From Clostridium felsineum DSM 794 (GTDB lineage Bacteria; Bacillota; Clostridia; Clostridiales; Clostridiaceae), in assembly GCF_002006355.2 (NCBI RefSeq), contig NZ_CP096980.1, forward strand, positions 3,782,001 to 3,846,000: DNA of 64,000 nt, in the 5' to 3' direction. Below the pieces are notes generated by a model, which saw only the letters and a program-made list of their open reading frames with translations, did not search any database and was not told the origin of the DNA. A program made the position numbers and the translations under genes. Below, in pieces: positions 7,966 to 15,758 of the stretch. Positions within the stretch are counted from its first letter, which is position 1. Each line of letters starts with the position of its first letter.

Positions 7966-9381
7966 ATGATGACAGTTAGGCAGACAAATAGCGCAATTAT
8001 AAATGAAGCTTCTCAAAACAAAAAATTCAAAACAAAACATCCACCGGGCTTATATATGCTATTTTTCACAGAAATGTGGGAACGATTTAGTTATTATGGT
8101 ATGAGAGCTTTACTTGTAATGTATTTAACTACAAAATTTGTACAAGGTGGACTTGGTGTTAGTGATGCTACTGCAACAAGTTTATATGGTACTTTCACTT
8201 CTCTCGTATACCTTACTCCAATAATTGGTGGATACCTCTCAGATAGATATCTTGGTCAAAGGAAGGCTATAACTATTGGTGGAATAATTATGGCTATTGG
8301 ACAACTTACCTTGTTCTCTAATCAAAGTATGACCGCTTTATATGCTGGATTACTTTTACTTATAGTTGGTAATGGTTTCTTTAAGCCAAACATCTCCACA
8401 TTAGTAGGTCAACTGTACCCAGAAGGAGATAAAAGAAAAGATTCAGCGTTTACTATTTTCTATATGGGAATAAACTTAGGTTCATTCTTTGCCCCATTAA
8501 TATGTGGTACTTTAGCTGAAAGCGTAATGGCGACAACATCAAGCGCCGGACAGATTTTACACTACGGATTTAGATACGGCTTCTTAGTTGCTGGTATTGG
8601 CATGATTATCGGACAAATTATTTTTAATGCTTTATCAAACAGATTTCTTGGAGATATCGGTAAAGTTCCAGTTACTAAAAGGACTACAAACACTACTGAT
8701 AAACAAGAAAAAAATAGACCTTTAACTAAACAAGAAAGAAATAGAACTATTGTTATCTGTATATTAGCAGTTTTTGTAATAGTTTTCTGGACAGGCTATG
8801 AACAGGCAGGAAGTTCCTTTACTCTCTATACTCAGAATTTTTTAAATAGGCATGTTGGTGGTTTTGACGTACCAGTTTCTTGGTTCCAATCGCTAAATCC
8901 ACTTTTCATATTAATTCTTGGAATACCTATGTCAAAATTATGGTTAAAGTTAGCTTCTAGCAAAAAAGGTGATTTAAGTATCCCAACAAAAATGGCTTTG
9001 GGCTTAATACTTTTAGGTTTAGGTTTCCTACTTATGGTTGGAGCTGCTATGCAGAATAACGGAAATGCTGCAAGTAATGCTATGAAGGCCAGTATGCTTT
9101 GGATGGTAGGCGCTTACTTCTTACATACAATTGGAGAGCTTTGCTTATCACCGGTTGGTCTTTCAATGGTAAGTTCACTAGCACCAGCTAAATTTGCATC
9201 ACTTCTAATGGGTGTATGGATGCTAAGTAACTTTGTTGCTAATAAGTTAGCTGGAGTTGTTGCTGGATATACTGAAACTTTAGGTTATTCACAAATATTT
9301 GGTGTCTTATCTGGTCTAGCTATACTAATAGGTGTCATATTATTAGTTTTAAATAAAAAATTAGTAAAAATGATGGAATAA
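7966..9381 (+). CDS. dtpT: POT/PTR-family proton-dependent di-/tripeptide transporter
   Basis: A 471-residue membrane protein with about 12-14 helices. POT signatures are clear: the ExxERFxYYG motif (EMWERFSYYG) in helix 1, GGYLSDRYLGQR after helix 2, and the FYMGINLGSF motif. It imports small peptides with protons across the cytoplasmic membrane, which suits an amino-acid-fermenting clostridium. Two ATGs in a row (7966 and 7969) follow an AGAGG site, and either may be used. It stands alone and ends in a terminator shared with the convergent gene. Confidence 0.9.
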   Translation: MMTVRQTNSAIINEASQNKKFKTKHPPGLYMLFFTEMWERFSYYGMRALLVMYLTTKFVQGGLGVSDATATSLYGTFTSLVYLTPIIGGYLSDRYLGQRKAITIGGIIMAIGQLTLFSNQSMTALYAGLLLLIVGNGFFKPNISTLVGQLYPEGDKRKDSAFTIFYMGINLGSFFAPLICGTLAESVMATTSSAGQILHYGFRYGFLVAGIGMIIGQIIFNALSNRFLGDIGKVPVTKRTTNTTDKQEKNRPLTKQERNRTIVICILAVFVIVFWTGYEQAGSSFTLYTQNFLNRHVGGFDVPVSWFQSLNPLFILILGIPMSKLWLKLASSKKGDLSIPTKMALGLILLGLGFLLMVGAAMQNNGNAASNAMKASMLWMVGAYFLHTIGELCLSPVGLSMVSSLAPAKFASLLMGVWMLSNFVANKLAGVVAGYTETLGYSQIFGVLSGLAILIGVILLVLNKKLVKMME

Positions 9382-9390
9382 AGCACATAA

Positions 9391-9433
9391 AAGCTTGTAT
9401 TGTTACAATTAAACAATACAAGCTTATTTTTTT
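9391..9433 (+). terminator. Terminator after dtpT
   Basis: AAGCTTGTATTGTT (9391-9404) pairs with AACAATACAAGCTT (9412-9425), followed by ATTTTTTT. It may also work weakly for the convergent gene. Confidence 0.85.
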
Positions 9434-10100
9434 AATTATCCTGTTTACAAGAATATTGAAATTGTGGCTGCGTTTGAATATAGTAACCTGTTCTTACTTC
9501 ACCTATCCAATTTTGAAAAATTGATTTCCAGTCATTTCTTCTAAAGAAAGTTTCAATAGGATTTACTGCTGTAGAATCCCATTCTAATATTAAAAATGGT
9601 GCAATTCCAAAAGACCAAATTCCGTTTTGTTCTACACCTATTTCTCTTATTAGAAGTAGAGGAAGACCATATTGATAAGCCATTCCAGGCTCTATTTGAG
9701 CAAAAGGACTCCCCTCCCAAACATCTCCCCCTATAGGTTGGTTAAGATTATTTTCTATTAAGCTAACTCTTCTTTGCCTTAAATTAAGCGACACCATTCC
9801 ATAGCTAGATGCAATCATTCTACGAATATTAGTTAGAGGTGTTTCTGGATATTGTTCACTTATAGGAAGAGTTCGAGGAAACAGCAGTGCTCTTCTGATT
9901 TGCCTTATTATTGCATCTACAAATTGCTGCTGAATTGTATTTAATCTACTAGGATGACTTAAAAATACTGGTATTCTAAATAACAGATTAGCTGATTCCC
10001 TCATCAGTTCAGTAGGCTCAGCTTGTTTCATAATTTTATTTAAGCTTTGATCTTCTAATGCATTATCGTCTTTATCTATTTTAACCTTAGTTTTATCCAC
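9432..10100 (-). CDS. Unrecognised protein, possibly TIR/deoxyribosyltransferase-like
   Basis: About 222 residues with no signal peptide or membrane helix. A charged N-terminal 35 residues precede a compact domain. That domain has 'FLSHPSRLNTIQQQFVDAI', a GMVSL strand with a following RQRR, and 'SPFAQIEPGMAYQYGLPLLL'. The order (strand with small polar residues, long helix, strand, then an E-x3-A-x3-GLP helix-strand) resembles TIR and nucleoside 2-deoxyribosyltransferase folds, where that Glu is catalytic. This is a fold guess, not a family match. The start is set at a GTG (10100) because AAGGG lies 6 bases upstream. An in-frame TTG at 10118 has no such site. It is transcribed alone behind the yhaM terminator. 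Confidence 0.55.
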   Translation of the reverse strand: MDKTKVKIDKDDNALEDQSLNKIMKQAEPTELMRESANLLFRIPVFLSHPSRLNTIQQQFVDAIIRQIRRALLFPRTLPISEQYPETPLTNIRRMIASSYGMVSLNLRQRRVSLIENNLNQPIGGDVWEGSPFAQIEPGMAYQYGLPLLLIREIGVEQNGIWSFGIAPFLILEWDSTAVNPIETFFRRNDWKSIFQNWIGEVRTGYYIQTQPQFQYSCKQDN

Positions 10101-10137
10101 ATTTATCCCTTCTTTCAATATTATACTATGTGGATAA

Positions 10138-10178
10138 CAAAAATGAAGTGCAAAATTAGTCTTTGCACTTCATTTTTA
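10138..10178 (-). terminator. Terminator after yhaM
   Basis: AAATGAAGTGCAAA (10141-10154) pairs with TTTGCACTTCATTT (10162-10175). On the minus strand the stem is followed by a short T-run. Confidence 0.8.
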
Positions 10179-11069
10179 TAAATATAATTTTCTCTCAATT
10201 CTTCTATCAAATTCTGACCAAGTATTAGGCTCTGTTTTCTCCTTTAACTGAGATATTTTATTCATAGTAGCATCTATTGAATCTGCATAATTAATTATAA
10301 AGGACTCTTCCATATTCATTTCCCTTGGAGATCCAAACTCAAGCTTACCATGATGTTGAACAATACACCCCTTTATTCTGTTAACAAAGTCTTCTGTATA
10401 AAAATTTGGTTTCTCCTTTACTGCTCCATCTACAAGTTCTACACCGATAACAATGTGTCCTTCCATTTGCCCTCTCATAGTATATTTAAAAGGTCCATTG
10501 CAATCATATTCATAAACCTTACCTATATCATGAAGCTTTGCTGCTAATACTGCTGTTTCTGTTCTTCTACACTCATACTTTTCACAAAGTTCAGCAGTTA
10601 TCTTCATTACTCCTAAAGTATGTTCTGCAAGTCCACCAATATAATTATGATGCATAGAAACTCCTCCTATGCCATTTTTAAATTTATTTATAAACTCATC
10701 ATTCTTAAAAAAATAATCATTCAAAGATTTTCCTTCTCTTGACAGAACATATCTATCCGTATACAAATCCATTTCCTTCATTATGTCTTCAATAGGTCTC
10801 TTAACCGTTGGAAGATAATCTGTTAAATTATAATTTTCTATAACTTTATAACTTTTAACCTCTAAATTTATATTTTTGCTTCCTTTTAGCTCCAATACCA
10901 TACCTGGCTTAAGATTATCTCTACCTGGCACGCTAGCCTTTACTTCTCCTGTTTTATCTGCTAGTATACATATACTTTTATCTGTCTCTCTAAATATTAT
11001 TTTCATTATCATTAATGATATTTTTATATTATCTTTATCTTTTAAGTTTATTAAGAAACTTTCCTTCAT
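10176..11069 (-). CDS. yhaM: 3'-5' exoribonuclease YhaM family
   Basis: A 297-residue cytosolic protein with the YhaM layout: an N-terminal OB-fold nucleic-acid-binding domain (about 15-90, 'SICILADKTGEVKASVPG') and a C-terminal HD hydrolase domain (about 130-280). The HD domain shows HHNYIGGLAEHTLGV, the metal-binding HD in AAKLHDIGKVYEYD, and later GHIVIG and QHHGKLEFGSP. The family degrades short RNA and single-stranded DNA from the 3' end with Mn2+. The length is close to B. subtilis YhaM. It lies near, but is not cotranscribed with, the RNA-repair genes. Confidence 0.85.
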   Translation of the reverse strand: MKESFLINLKDKDNIKISLMIMKIIFRETDKSICILADKTGEVKASVPGRDNLKPGMVLELKGSKNINLEVKSYKVIENYNLTDYLPTVKRPIEDIMKEMDLYTDRYVLSREGKSLNDYFFKNDEFINKFKNGIGGVSMHHNYIGGLAEHTLGVMKITAELCEKYECRRTETAVLAAKLHDIGKVYEYDCNGPFKYTMRGQMEGHIVIGVELVDGAVKEKPNFYTEDFVNRIKGCIVQHHGKLEFGSPREMNMEESFIINYADSIDATMNKISQLKEKTEPNTWSEFDRRIERKLYL

Positions 11070-11130
11070 CTATACTCACTCTCCAAAATTAAGCTTTTAA
11101 TTTAGATTGTGCTATAGATAATTTTTTATA

Positions 11131-11850
11131 CTACTTAATAAATTCTGCCCCATTTCCCCACTGCCATTTTCCACCTTTAGCACCTGTTTCAAAATGAAGT
11201 TTTGCAATACCAAGATCAATTTCTTCATACTCATTATCTCCATTTACACGTGCTGAAACAATGCCATTCTCAAATTTAAATTTAACCGGCTGCTTATTTA
11301 TAGCTGAGGGTGCTTTTTGCACTGCCTTCATCCCCTCTTTAAACCAAGCTGGGACTTCTTCCTTTGATTCATACATTTGTTCTACCGTTTTTGTTTTTCT
11401 ATGAATTAAATTTGATATAAGCTTTTCCTTAATACTGCTATTTTTTTTAACATTTCCTATTGCAATTACACCAATTAAACTTTCTCCTGTTTTTATGTCA
11501 CAGGTACAGGCATCCTTATCAAAGGTTCCACCTACCCAACATGTTCCTAATCCCATCCTTGTTGCTTCTAATACAATTTTTTCACCATAATAACCTATTT
11601 TTTCTCTTAACAATTTATCATTTTTCCCTACTAAACCAATATAATTTTCTACTCCACTAAACATACCATAACTTTTTTTAAGGTTCTGGAATGCCCTACC
11701 ATCATCTAAAATCAATTGAAGCTTCAAATCTCCTTCTTTGTTTACTTTTTCTATCAAATTTTTAAGATGTACAACTTTATTGTCCTCTATGCTTTCTTTA
11801 ACATATTTTCTTCTTGAACATCTTACATCAATTGCATCCATCAAATCCAT
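11131..11850 (-). CDS. Nitroreductase-family protein (TM1586 type)
   Basis: A 239-residue FMN-dependent nitroreductase-like protein. The N-terminal 'DAIDVRCSRRKY' is the phosphate-binding start of the nitroreductase fold, and 'EATRMGLGTCWVGGTF' is the typical central helix-strand. A second half with 'APSAINKQPVKF' gives the tandem arrangement of the TM1586-type subfamily. It is cytosolic and its substrate is unknown. The ATG at 11850 has GGAGG 7 bases upstream and overlaps the stop of a decayed ABC-exporter gene by one base (TAATG). It was therefore once translationally coupled to that transporter, which hints at a shared detoxification or efflux role. Confidence 0.85.
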   Translation of the reverse strand: MDLMDAIDVRCSRRKYVKESIEDNKVVHLKNLIEKVNKEGDLKLQLILDDGRAFQNLKKSYGMFSGVENYIGLVGKNDKLLREKIGYYGEKIVLEATRMGLGTCWVGGTFDKDACTCDIKTGESLIGVIAIGNVKKNSSIKEKLISNLIHRKTKTVEQMYESKEEVPAWFKEGMKAVQKAPSAINKQPVKFKFENGIVSARVNGDNEYEEIDLGIAKLHFETGAKGGKWQWGNGAEFIK

Positions 11851-12305
11851 TAATCTTCCTCCTCACTATTTTTAAATTGATTAAAACACATATAATAATA
11901 CTCACCTTTTTTTATGAGTTCATCGTGATTCCCTATTTCTATAATCTCACCACCATCAATTACCATTATCTTGTCAGCATCTCTTATAGTAACTGTAAAA
12001 AGATGGATATCTTGAAGCGCCATACCCAAAAAGCTTCTAAGATTATTAAGTGTACTATGCTTTATATTTAAATTATCTATAAAAATTTCACCTTTAGTAA
12101 TATTATAAAATTTATTATTGTAGTTTTTTCAGCTCCTGTGGGACCAATTAAGGCTATTGTTTCATCCTTTTTACAATTTCTTGGCTTGAACTGCTATTAA
12201 AAAGCCTTGAAAGAGAGTTAACCCTGCATCAATAATATATGATATTGCTAGCGCTAATATCATTGTAGTTAAAAGATTTAGAAATTCTTTAAGTTTACTA
12301 TTTCT
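11850..12305 (-). pseudogene. ABC exporter subunit remnant (MsbA/LmrA type)
   Basis: Minus-strand translation gives pieces of one ABC exporter. First comes an N-terminal membrane piece (NLLTTMILALAISYIIDAG), then after a large deletion the start of the ATPase domain (DETIALIGPTGAEKTT). A frame break follows, then 'GEIFIDNLNIKHSTLNNLRS' and 'LGMALQDIHLFTVTIRDA'. The sequence then jumps straight to the C-terminal end ('DKIMVIDGGEIIEIGNHDEL'). Most of the membrane domain, the signature motif and Walker B are missing. Walker A has Glu where Gly is normal. This is a clear decayed gene with at least two internal deletions. Its stop overlaps the nitroreductase start. Confidence 0.85.
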
Positions 12306-12309
12306 TCTA

Positions 12310-12470
12310 TTTAAGCATTATTTAAAACTATAATTTTATCAATATACATTACAGAAGTCATTCTTTGATCTATTAAAATACATGTTAAATCTTCTGAGTA
12401 TTTTTTAGCCCTTCTCTTATTTTAACTTCTGCATCCATATCAACAGAACTGGTGGAATCAATTCAAGCTA
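12310..12470 (-). pseudogene. Partner ABC exporter subunit remnant (C-terminal end only)
   Basis: Only the end of the ATPase domain survives. 'DSTSSVDMDAEVKIREGLK' is the D-loop region after Walker B. After a one-base deletion the other frame continues 'YSEDLTCILIDQRMTSVMYIDKIIVLNNA', the switch region, with Gln-Arg where His would follow in many exporters. It lies immediately upstream of the second remnant, so the two were probably a heterodimeric ABC exporter pair. Confidence 0.8.
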
Positions 12471-12547
12471 ATACATATAATCTAATTGTCTAAACTATAT
12501 CAATATTATAGCTATACTTTTATTAAAATACCATATAAAAGTAGATA

Positions 12548-12588
12548 ATAAAAATCTCCCCTCACTTTATTAAGTTTGGAGAGATTTA
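12548..12588 (-). terminator. Terminator after the orphan PTS gene
   Basis: AAATCTC (12552-12558) pairs with GAGATTT, with added CC/GG pairs inside. A T-run follows on the minus strand. It lies just after the PTS stop at 12601. Confidence 0.7.
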
Positions 12589-12600
12589 TAATTCAAATTC

Positions 12601-14502
12601 TTATACCATTAATGTTAAAAGCTCATCTTTATAGTCAACTTTTCTTTTATCTGTTAAAACAACATTTAAATAGTTATTAGAATTGCTAATAATTATAGGT
12701 GTTATTATATCGTAACCTTCTTTTTTTATAGCTTCAATATCCATTTCCATTAAAACTTGCCCTGCTTTTATTTTATCACCTTGTTTTACTTTAGGATTAA
12801 AATGCTTACCTTTTAATTCAACTGTATTAATTCCGACATGGATTAATATTTCAGCCCCTTCATTACTTGTAATCCCTATTGCATGAAAAGTAGGAAATAA
12901 TGTTGTCAAAACACCATCTACGGGTGAAACTATCTTACCTTCACTTGGTTCTATTGCAATACCTCTTCCCAAGTCTCCATTAGCAAATGCTTCATCCTTT
13001 ACCTCTGTCAAAGCCTTTGTTTCTCCTTTTAGTGGGCTAAAAACAACCTCTCTCTTCACTAGTATATCTTTCTTATTTTCTGCTATAGTGTCATTATGAA
13101 CTTCCTCATCCTTATATCCACTAAAGAACATTATTACAAATCCAAGTACAAATGCTACTATAATAGATACTATAGCACCATAAAATCCTGTATCTATTCC
13201 TTTAGGTCCTATATAACTTGGTATTCCAAATATACCTAGTCCTCCAAACATATATAGCTTACTTCCCATAGCACCTAAAATAGCACCACCTATTGCTGCA
13301 CCAATACAACTTATAACAAAAGGTTTTTTACGTGGCAGCGTAACACCATATATGGCTGGCTCTGTAACACCAAAAATTCCTGATATAAATGCTGGTATAG
13401 ATATTGATTTTAACTTTTGGTCTTTTGTCTTAAGCATTATTGCTAAAACTACACCAATCTGAGCGAAAGATGCCCCAAAAGTAAGTGCTATAATAGGATC
13501 ATACTTTAATACAGATAAGTTATTTATAAGTATAGGAACTAATCCCCAATGCAATCCGAATATAACAAATACCTGCCATAAGCCTCCAAGGAAAATTCCT
13601 GCAATAATAGGACTTAAACTGTACATACCAAGTGTCACTGCTCCAAGTAATTTACCTGCCCAAGTTGCTATAGGTCCTATAACTAATAAGGATAAAGGCG
13701 CAACAACCAAAAGTGTACAAAAAGGAACTAAGAATGTTTTAACTACATCTGGTATTATACTTCTAAAAAATCTCTCTATTTTTGCTCCTACATATACGGT
13801 TAAAACTATCGGAATAACACTTGAAGAATAACTCATTAATATAACTGGAATTTTTAAAAATGTTAAGTATACTGGTGAAGATATAACCGTTCCTGTAAGT
13901 ACTGTGTATAGTGGTTTTCCTGCCGTTAAACTTGAAAGTGCAGGATAAACTAGTATTGCTCCTAGAGTCATACCAATAAAATGATTTGCATTAAACTTTT
14001 TTGCAGCTGTATATCCTAAAAATATAGGTAAAAAATAAAAGAAACTATCACCTATTGCATTTAAGACTATATAAGTTCCTGAAGTGTTAGTCAAAATCTT
14101 TAGAGATATGAGGAGTGCATTAAATCCCTTTATCATACCTGTAGCAGCAAGAACTCCTAGTGTAGGTGAAAATACTCCAGAAATAGTATCAATAAAACTA
14201 TTAAATAAATTCTTTTTTTCATCAACTGATGAATCCTGTGCTCCATCTTCTACATTAAGACCACCAACCGCTACCACATCAGCATATACATCAGGAACAT
14301 GATTTCCAATAACAACTTGATATTGCCCCCCACTTTTTATTACTGTTACAACTCCATTCATTTTTTTCAAAACGTCTGTATTAGCTTTACTTTCATCTTT
14401 TAATTTAAAACGTAATCGCGTAATACAATGCGTCAGACTATTTATATTTTCTTTTCCACCAACATTATCTAATATATCTTTGGCTAATTTTTCATATTTC
14501 AT
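12601..14502 (-). CDS. PTS beta-glucoside-type permease, EIIBCA
   Basis: A 633-residue three-domain sugar permease. EIIB is about 1-90 with phospho-Cys26 in LTHCITRLRF. EIIC is about 105-465 with some 8-10 membrane helices. EIIA is about 490-633 with the active His555 in ILIHVGINTVEL. It takes up and phosphorylates a sugar in the cytoplasmic membrane. Beta-glucosides or a related disaccharide are the family default, but trehalose- or sucrose-type substrates cannot be excluded. Unlike the second permease in this window it has no neighbouring phospho-glycosidase or antiterminator gene, and no RAT is visible in its leader. GAGGAG lies before the ATG. Confidence 0.9.
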   Translation of the reverse strand: MKYEKLAKDILDNVGGKENINSLTHCITRLRFKLKDESKANTDVLKKMNGVVTVIKSGGQYQVVIGNHVPDVYADVVAVGGLNVEDGAQDSSVDEKKNLFNSFIDTISGVFSPTLGVLAATGMIKGFNALLISLKILTNTSGTYIVLNAIGDSFFYFLPIFLGYTAAKKFNANHFIGMTLGAILVYPALSSLTAGKPLYTVLTGTVISSPVYLTFLKIPVILMSYSSSVIPIVLTVYVGAKIERFFRSIIPDVVKTFLVPFCTLLVVAPLSLLVIGPIATWAGKLLGAVTLGMYSLSPIIAGIFLGGLWQVFVIFGLHWGLVPILINNLSVLKYDPIIALTFGASFAQIGVVLAIMLKTKDQKLKSISIPAFISGIFGVTEPAIYGVTLPRKKPFVISCIGAAIGGAILGAMGSKLYMFGGLGIFGIPSYIGPKGIDTGFYGAIVSIIVAFVLGFVIMFFSGYKDEEVHNDTIAENKKDILVKREVVFSPLKGETKALTEVKDEAFANGDLGRGIAIEPSEGKIVSPVDGVLTTLFPTFHAIGITSNEGAEILIHVGINTVELKGKHFNPKVKQGDKIKAGQVLMEMDIEAIKKEGYDIITPIIISNSNNYLNVVLTDKRKVDYKDELLTLMV

Positions 14503-14541
14503 GCTGACTTCTCCTCTCTTCCTTTCTCATCTCATATAATG

Positions 14542-14597
14542 AAAAATACTACACACAATTGAAAAATGTTTTCGCATTATGTGTAGTATTAGTTTTT
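14542..14597. terminator. Hairpin between the ketopantoate reductase-like gene and the PTS gene
   Basis: AATACTACACA (14545-14555) pairs with TGTGTAGTATT (14580-14590), with T-rich sequence on both sides. It could end the upstream gene or act as an attenuator in the PTS leader. Confidence 0.6.
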
Positions 14598-14667
14598 TAA
14601 CGTTTTTTATGAGTAGTTTAGCAGCATGAAAAATTAACCATATAATATTAAAAAACTTCATTTCCTA

Positions 14668-15609
14668 TTATTTAAAATTAAATTCACCACTGTTTTTATC
14701 TTCTAAAGTTCTAATCATATGATAAAAAAGTGCATTAATTGGAGTTGGAACCTTTAACTTTTCTCCTAATCTAACCATTGTTCCAGAGAACATCTCGACT
14801 TCTGTTTTTCTTCCAGCTTCTATATCTTGAAGCATAGAAGTTCTACCACTAGCATTAATTTGCTTTAAAACTTCCCTTTGTTTTATTAAGTCCTCAGTTG
14901 AAATATCAACTCCTAATTTTTGTGCTACTTCAATAACTTCATGCATAGCTGCCTCTCTAACATAATTAGCATGTATATTCTCTCTCCATGCTCCAAACGG
15001 AATTCCTAAAATTGCTGAACTTTGATTTTCAGAAACATTACACATGAATTTCTTCCAAATAGCACGAATCATATCCTTTTCAATTACATATTTTATATTA
15101 GCAGCATCAAATAATTTGCTTAATGCTACCACTCTTTCACTGAGCTTGTCATTCTTCTTTTCTCCAAATTCTATATTACAAGATTCCGGTCTATAGATCA
15201 CATTATTTTCAATCCTAGTAACAGCTGCACGAGTTACTGAATAAATTACCTTTTCTTCTCCATAAATTTTTGAAATAATTTCTTCACTTTCTATCCCATT
15301 CAAAAGTGACATAATAATAGTATTATATCCAACTTGGTTTTTAATACTGTGAAGTGCTTCATTAAATTGATTCATTTTTGTAGCTATAATTATTAAATCT
15401 GCTGCAGGCATACTCTCACTTGCACTAACCACTTTAAATTTATGTAAAACTCCATTAATTACAGCGCCTTCATTTTCTATTCTATTTTTCCTGTCTCCAT
15501 CTGCAATAACTCTAAAATTTTCATATCCGACAGCTTTAATAATACCTTGAGCTATATAACAACCAATTGCTCCTAACCCAACTAATGCTACTGTTTTAAT
15601 ATTTTTCAT
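14668..15609 (-). CDS. 2-dehydropantoate 2-reductase family protein
   Basis: About 313 residues. The N-terminal Rossmann fold has GLGAIGCYIA (NADP-binding GxGxxG type) and the C-terminal ApbA/PanE helical domain follows. 'KKFMCNVSENQSSAILG' contains the family Lys and Asn positions, and 'LQDIEAGRKTEVEMFSG' is the typical substrate-loop region. PanE reduces ketopantoate to pantoate with NADPH for coenzyme A synthesis. Many paralogues act on other 2-oxo acids, and no pan genes are nearby, so I keep the family name only. The start is the ATG at 15609, 7 bases after AGAGG. An in-frame ATG six codons earlier lies before that site. Confidence 0.8.
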   Translation of the reverse strand: MKNIKTVALVGLGAIGCYIAQGIIKAVGYENFRVIADGDRKNRIENEGAVINGVLHKFKVVSASESMPAADLIIIATKMNQFNEALHSIKNQVGYNTIIMSLLNGIESEEIISKIYGEEKVIYSVTRAAVTRIENNVIYRPESCNIEFGEKKNDKLSERVVALSKLFDAANIKYVIEKDMIRAIWKKFMCNVSENQSSAILGIPFGAWRENIHANYVREAAMHEVIEVAQKLGVDISTEDLIKQREVLKQINASGRTSMLQDIEAGRKTEVEMFSGTMVRLGEKLKVPTPINALFYHMIRTLEDKNSGEFNFK

Positions 15610-15658
15610 AAGTATACCTCTTTTCATTTATTTATTTTATAATATTTATGATAAAAAA

Positions 15659-15673
15659 GGGGCTGTTGCAAAA
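15659..15673 (+). repeat. Left inverted end of the IS
   Basis: GGGGCTGTTGCAAAA matches the inverted right end with one gap and two changes. The flanking A-run also mirrors the T-run outside the right end. Confidence 0.65.
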
Positions 15674-15758
15674 CTAAAAAATAGTTTTGCAATAGCTCCT
15701 TTGTTGTATATAAAAAATGTGAGTTCCGAAGAACTCACATTGATTGTATAATTAAATT

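Noticed and set aside
11851..12600. Possible small genes in the 750-base gap before the orphan PTS
   Set aside because: The open frames are short pieces of broken ABC exporter genes, so they are listed as pseudogenes instead.
14545..14590. Leader hairpin of the orphan PTS considered as a RAT/terminator
   Set aside because: No GGATTGTTACTG-type sequence overlaps it, so antitermination by LicT is not supported.
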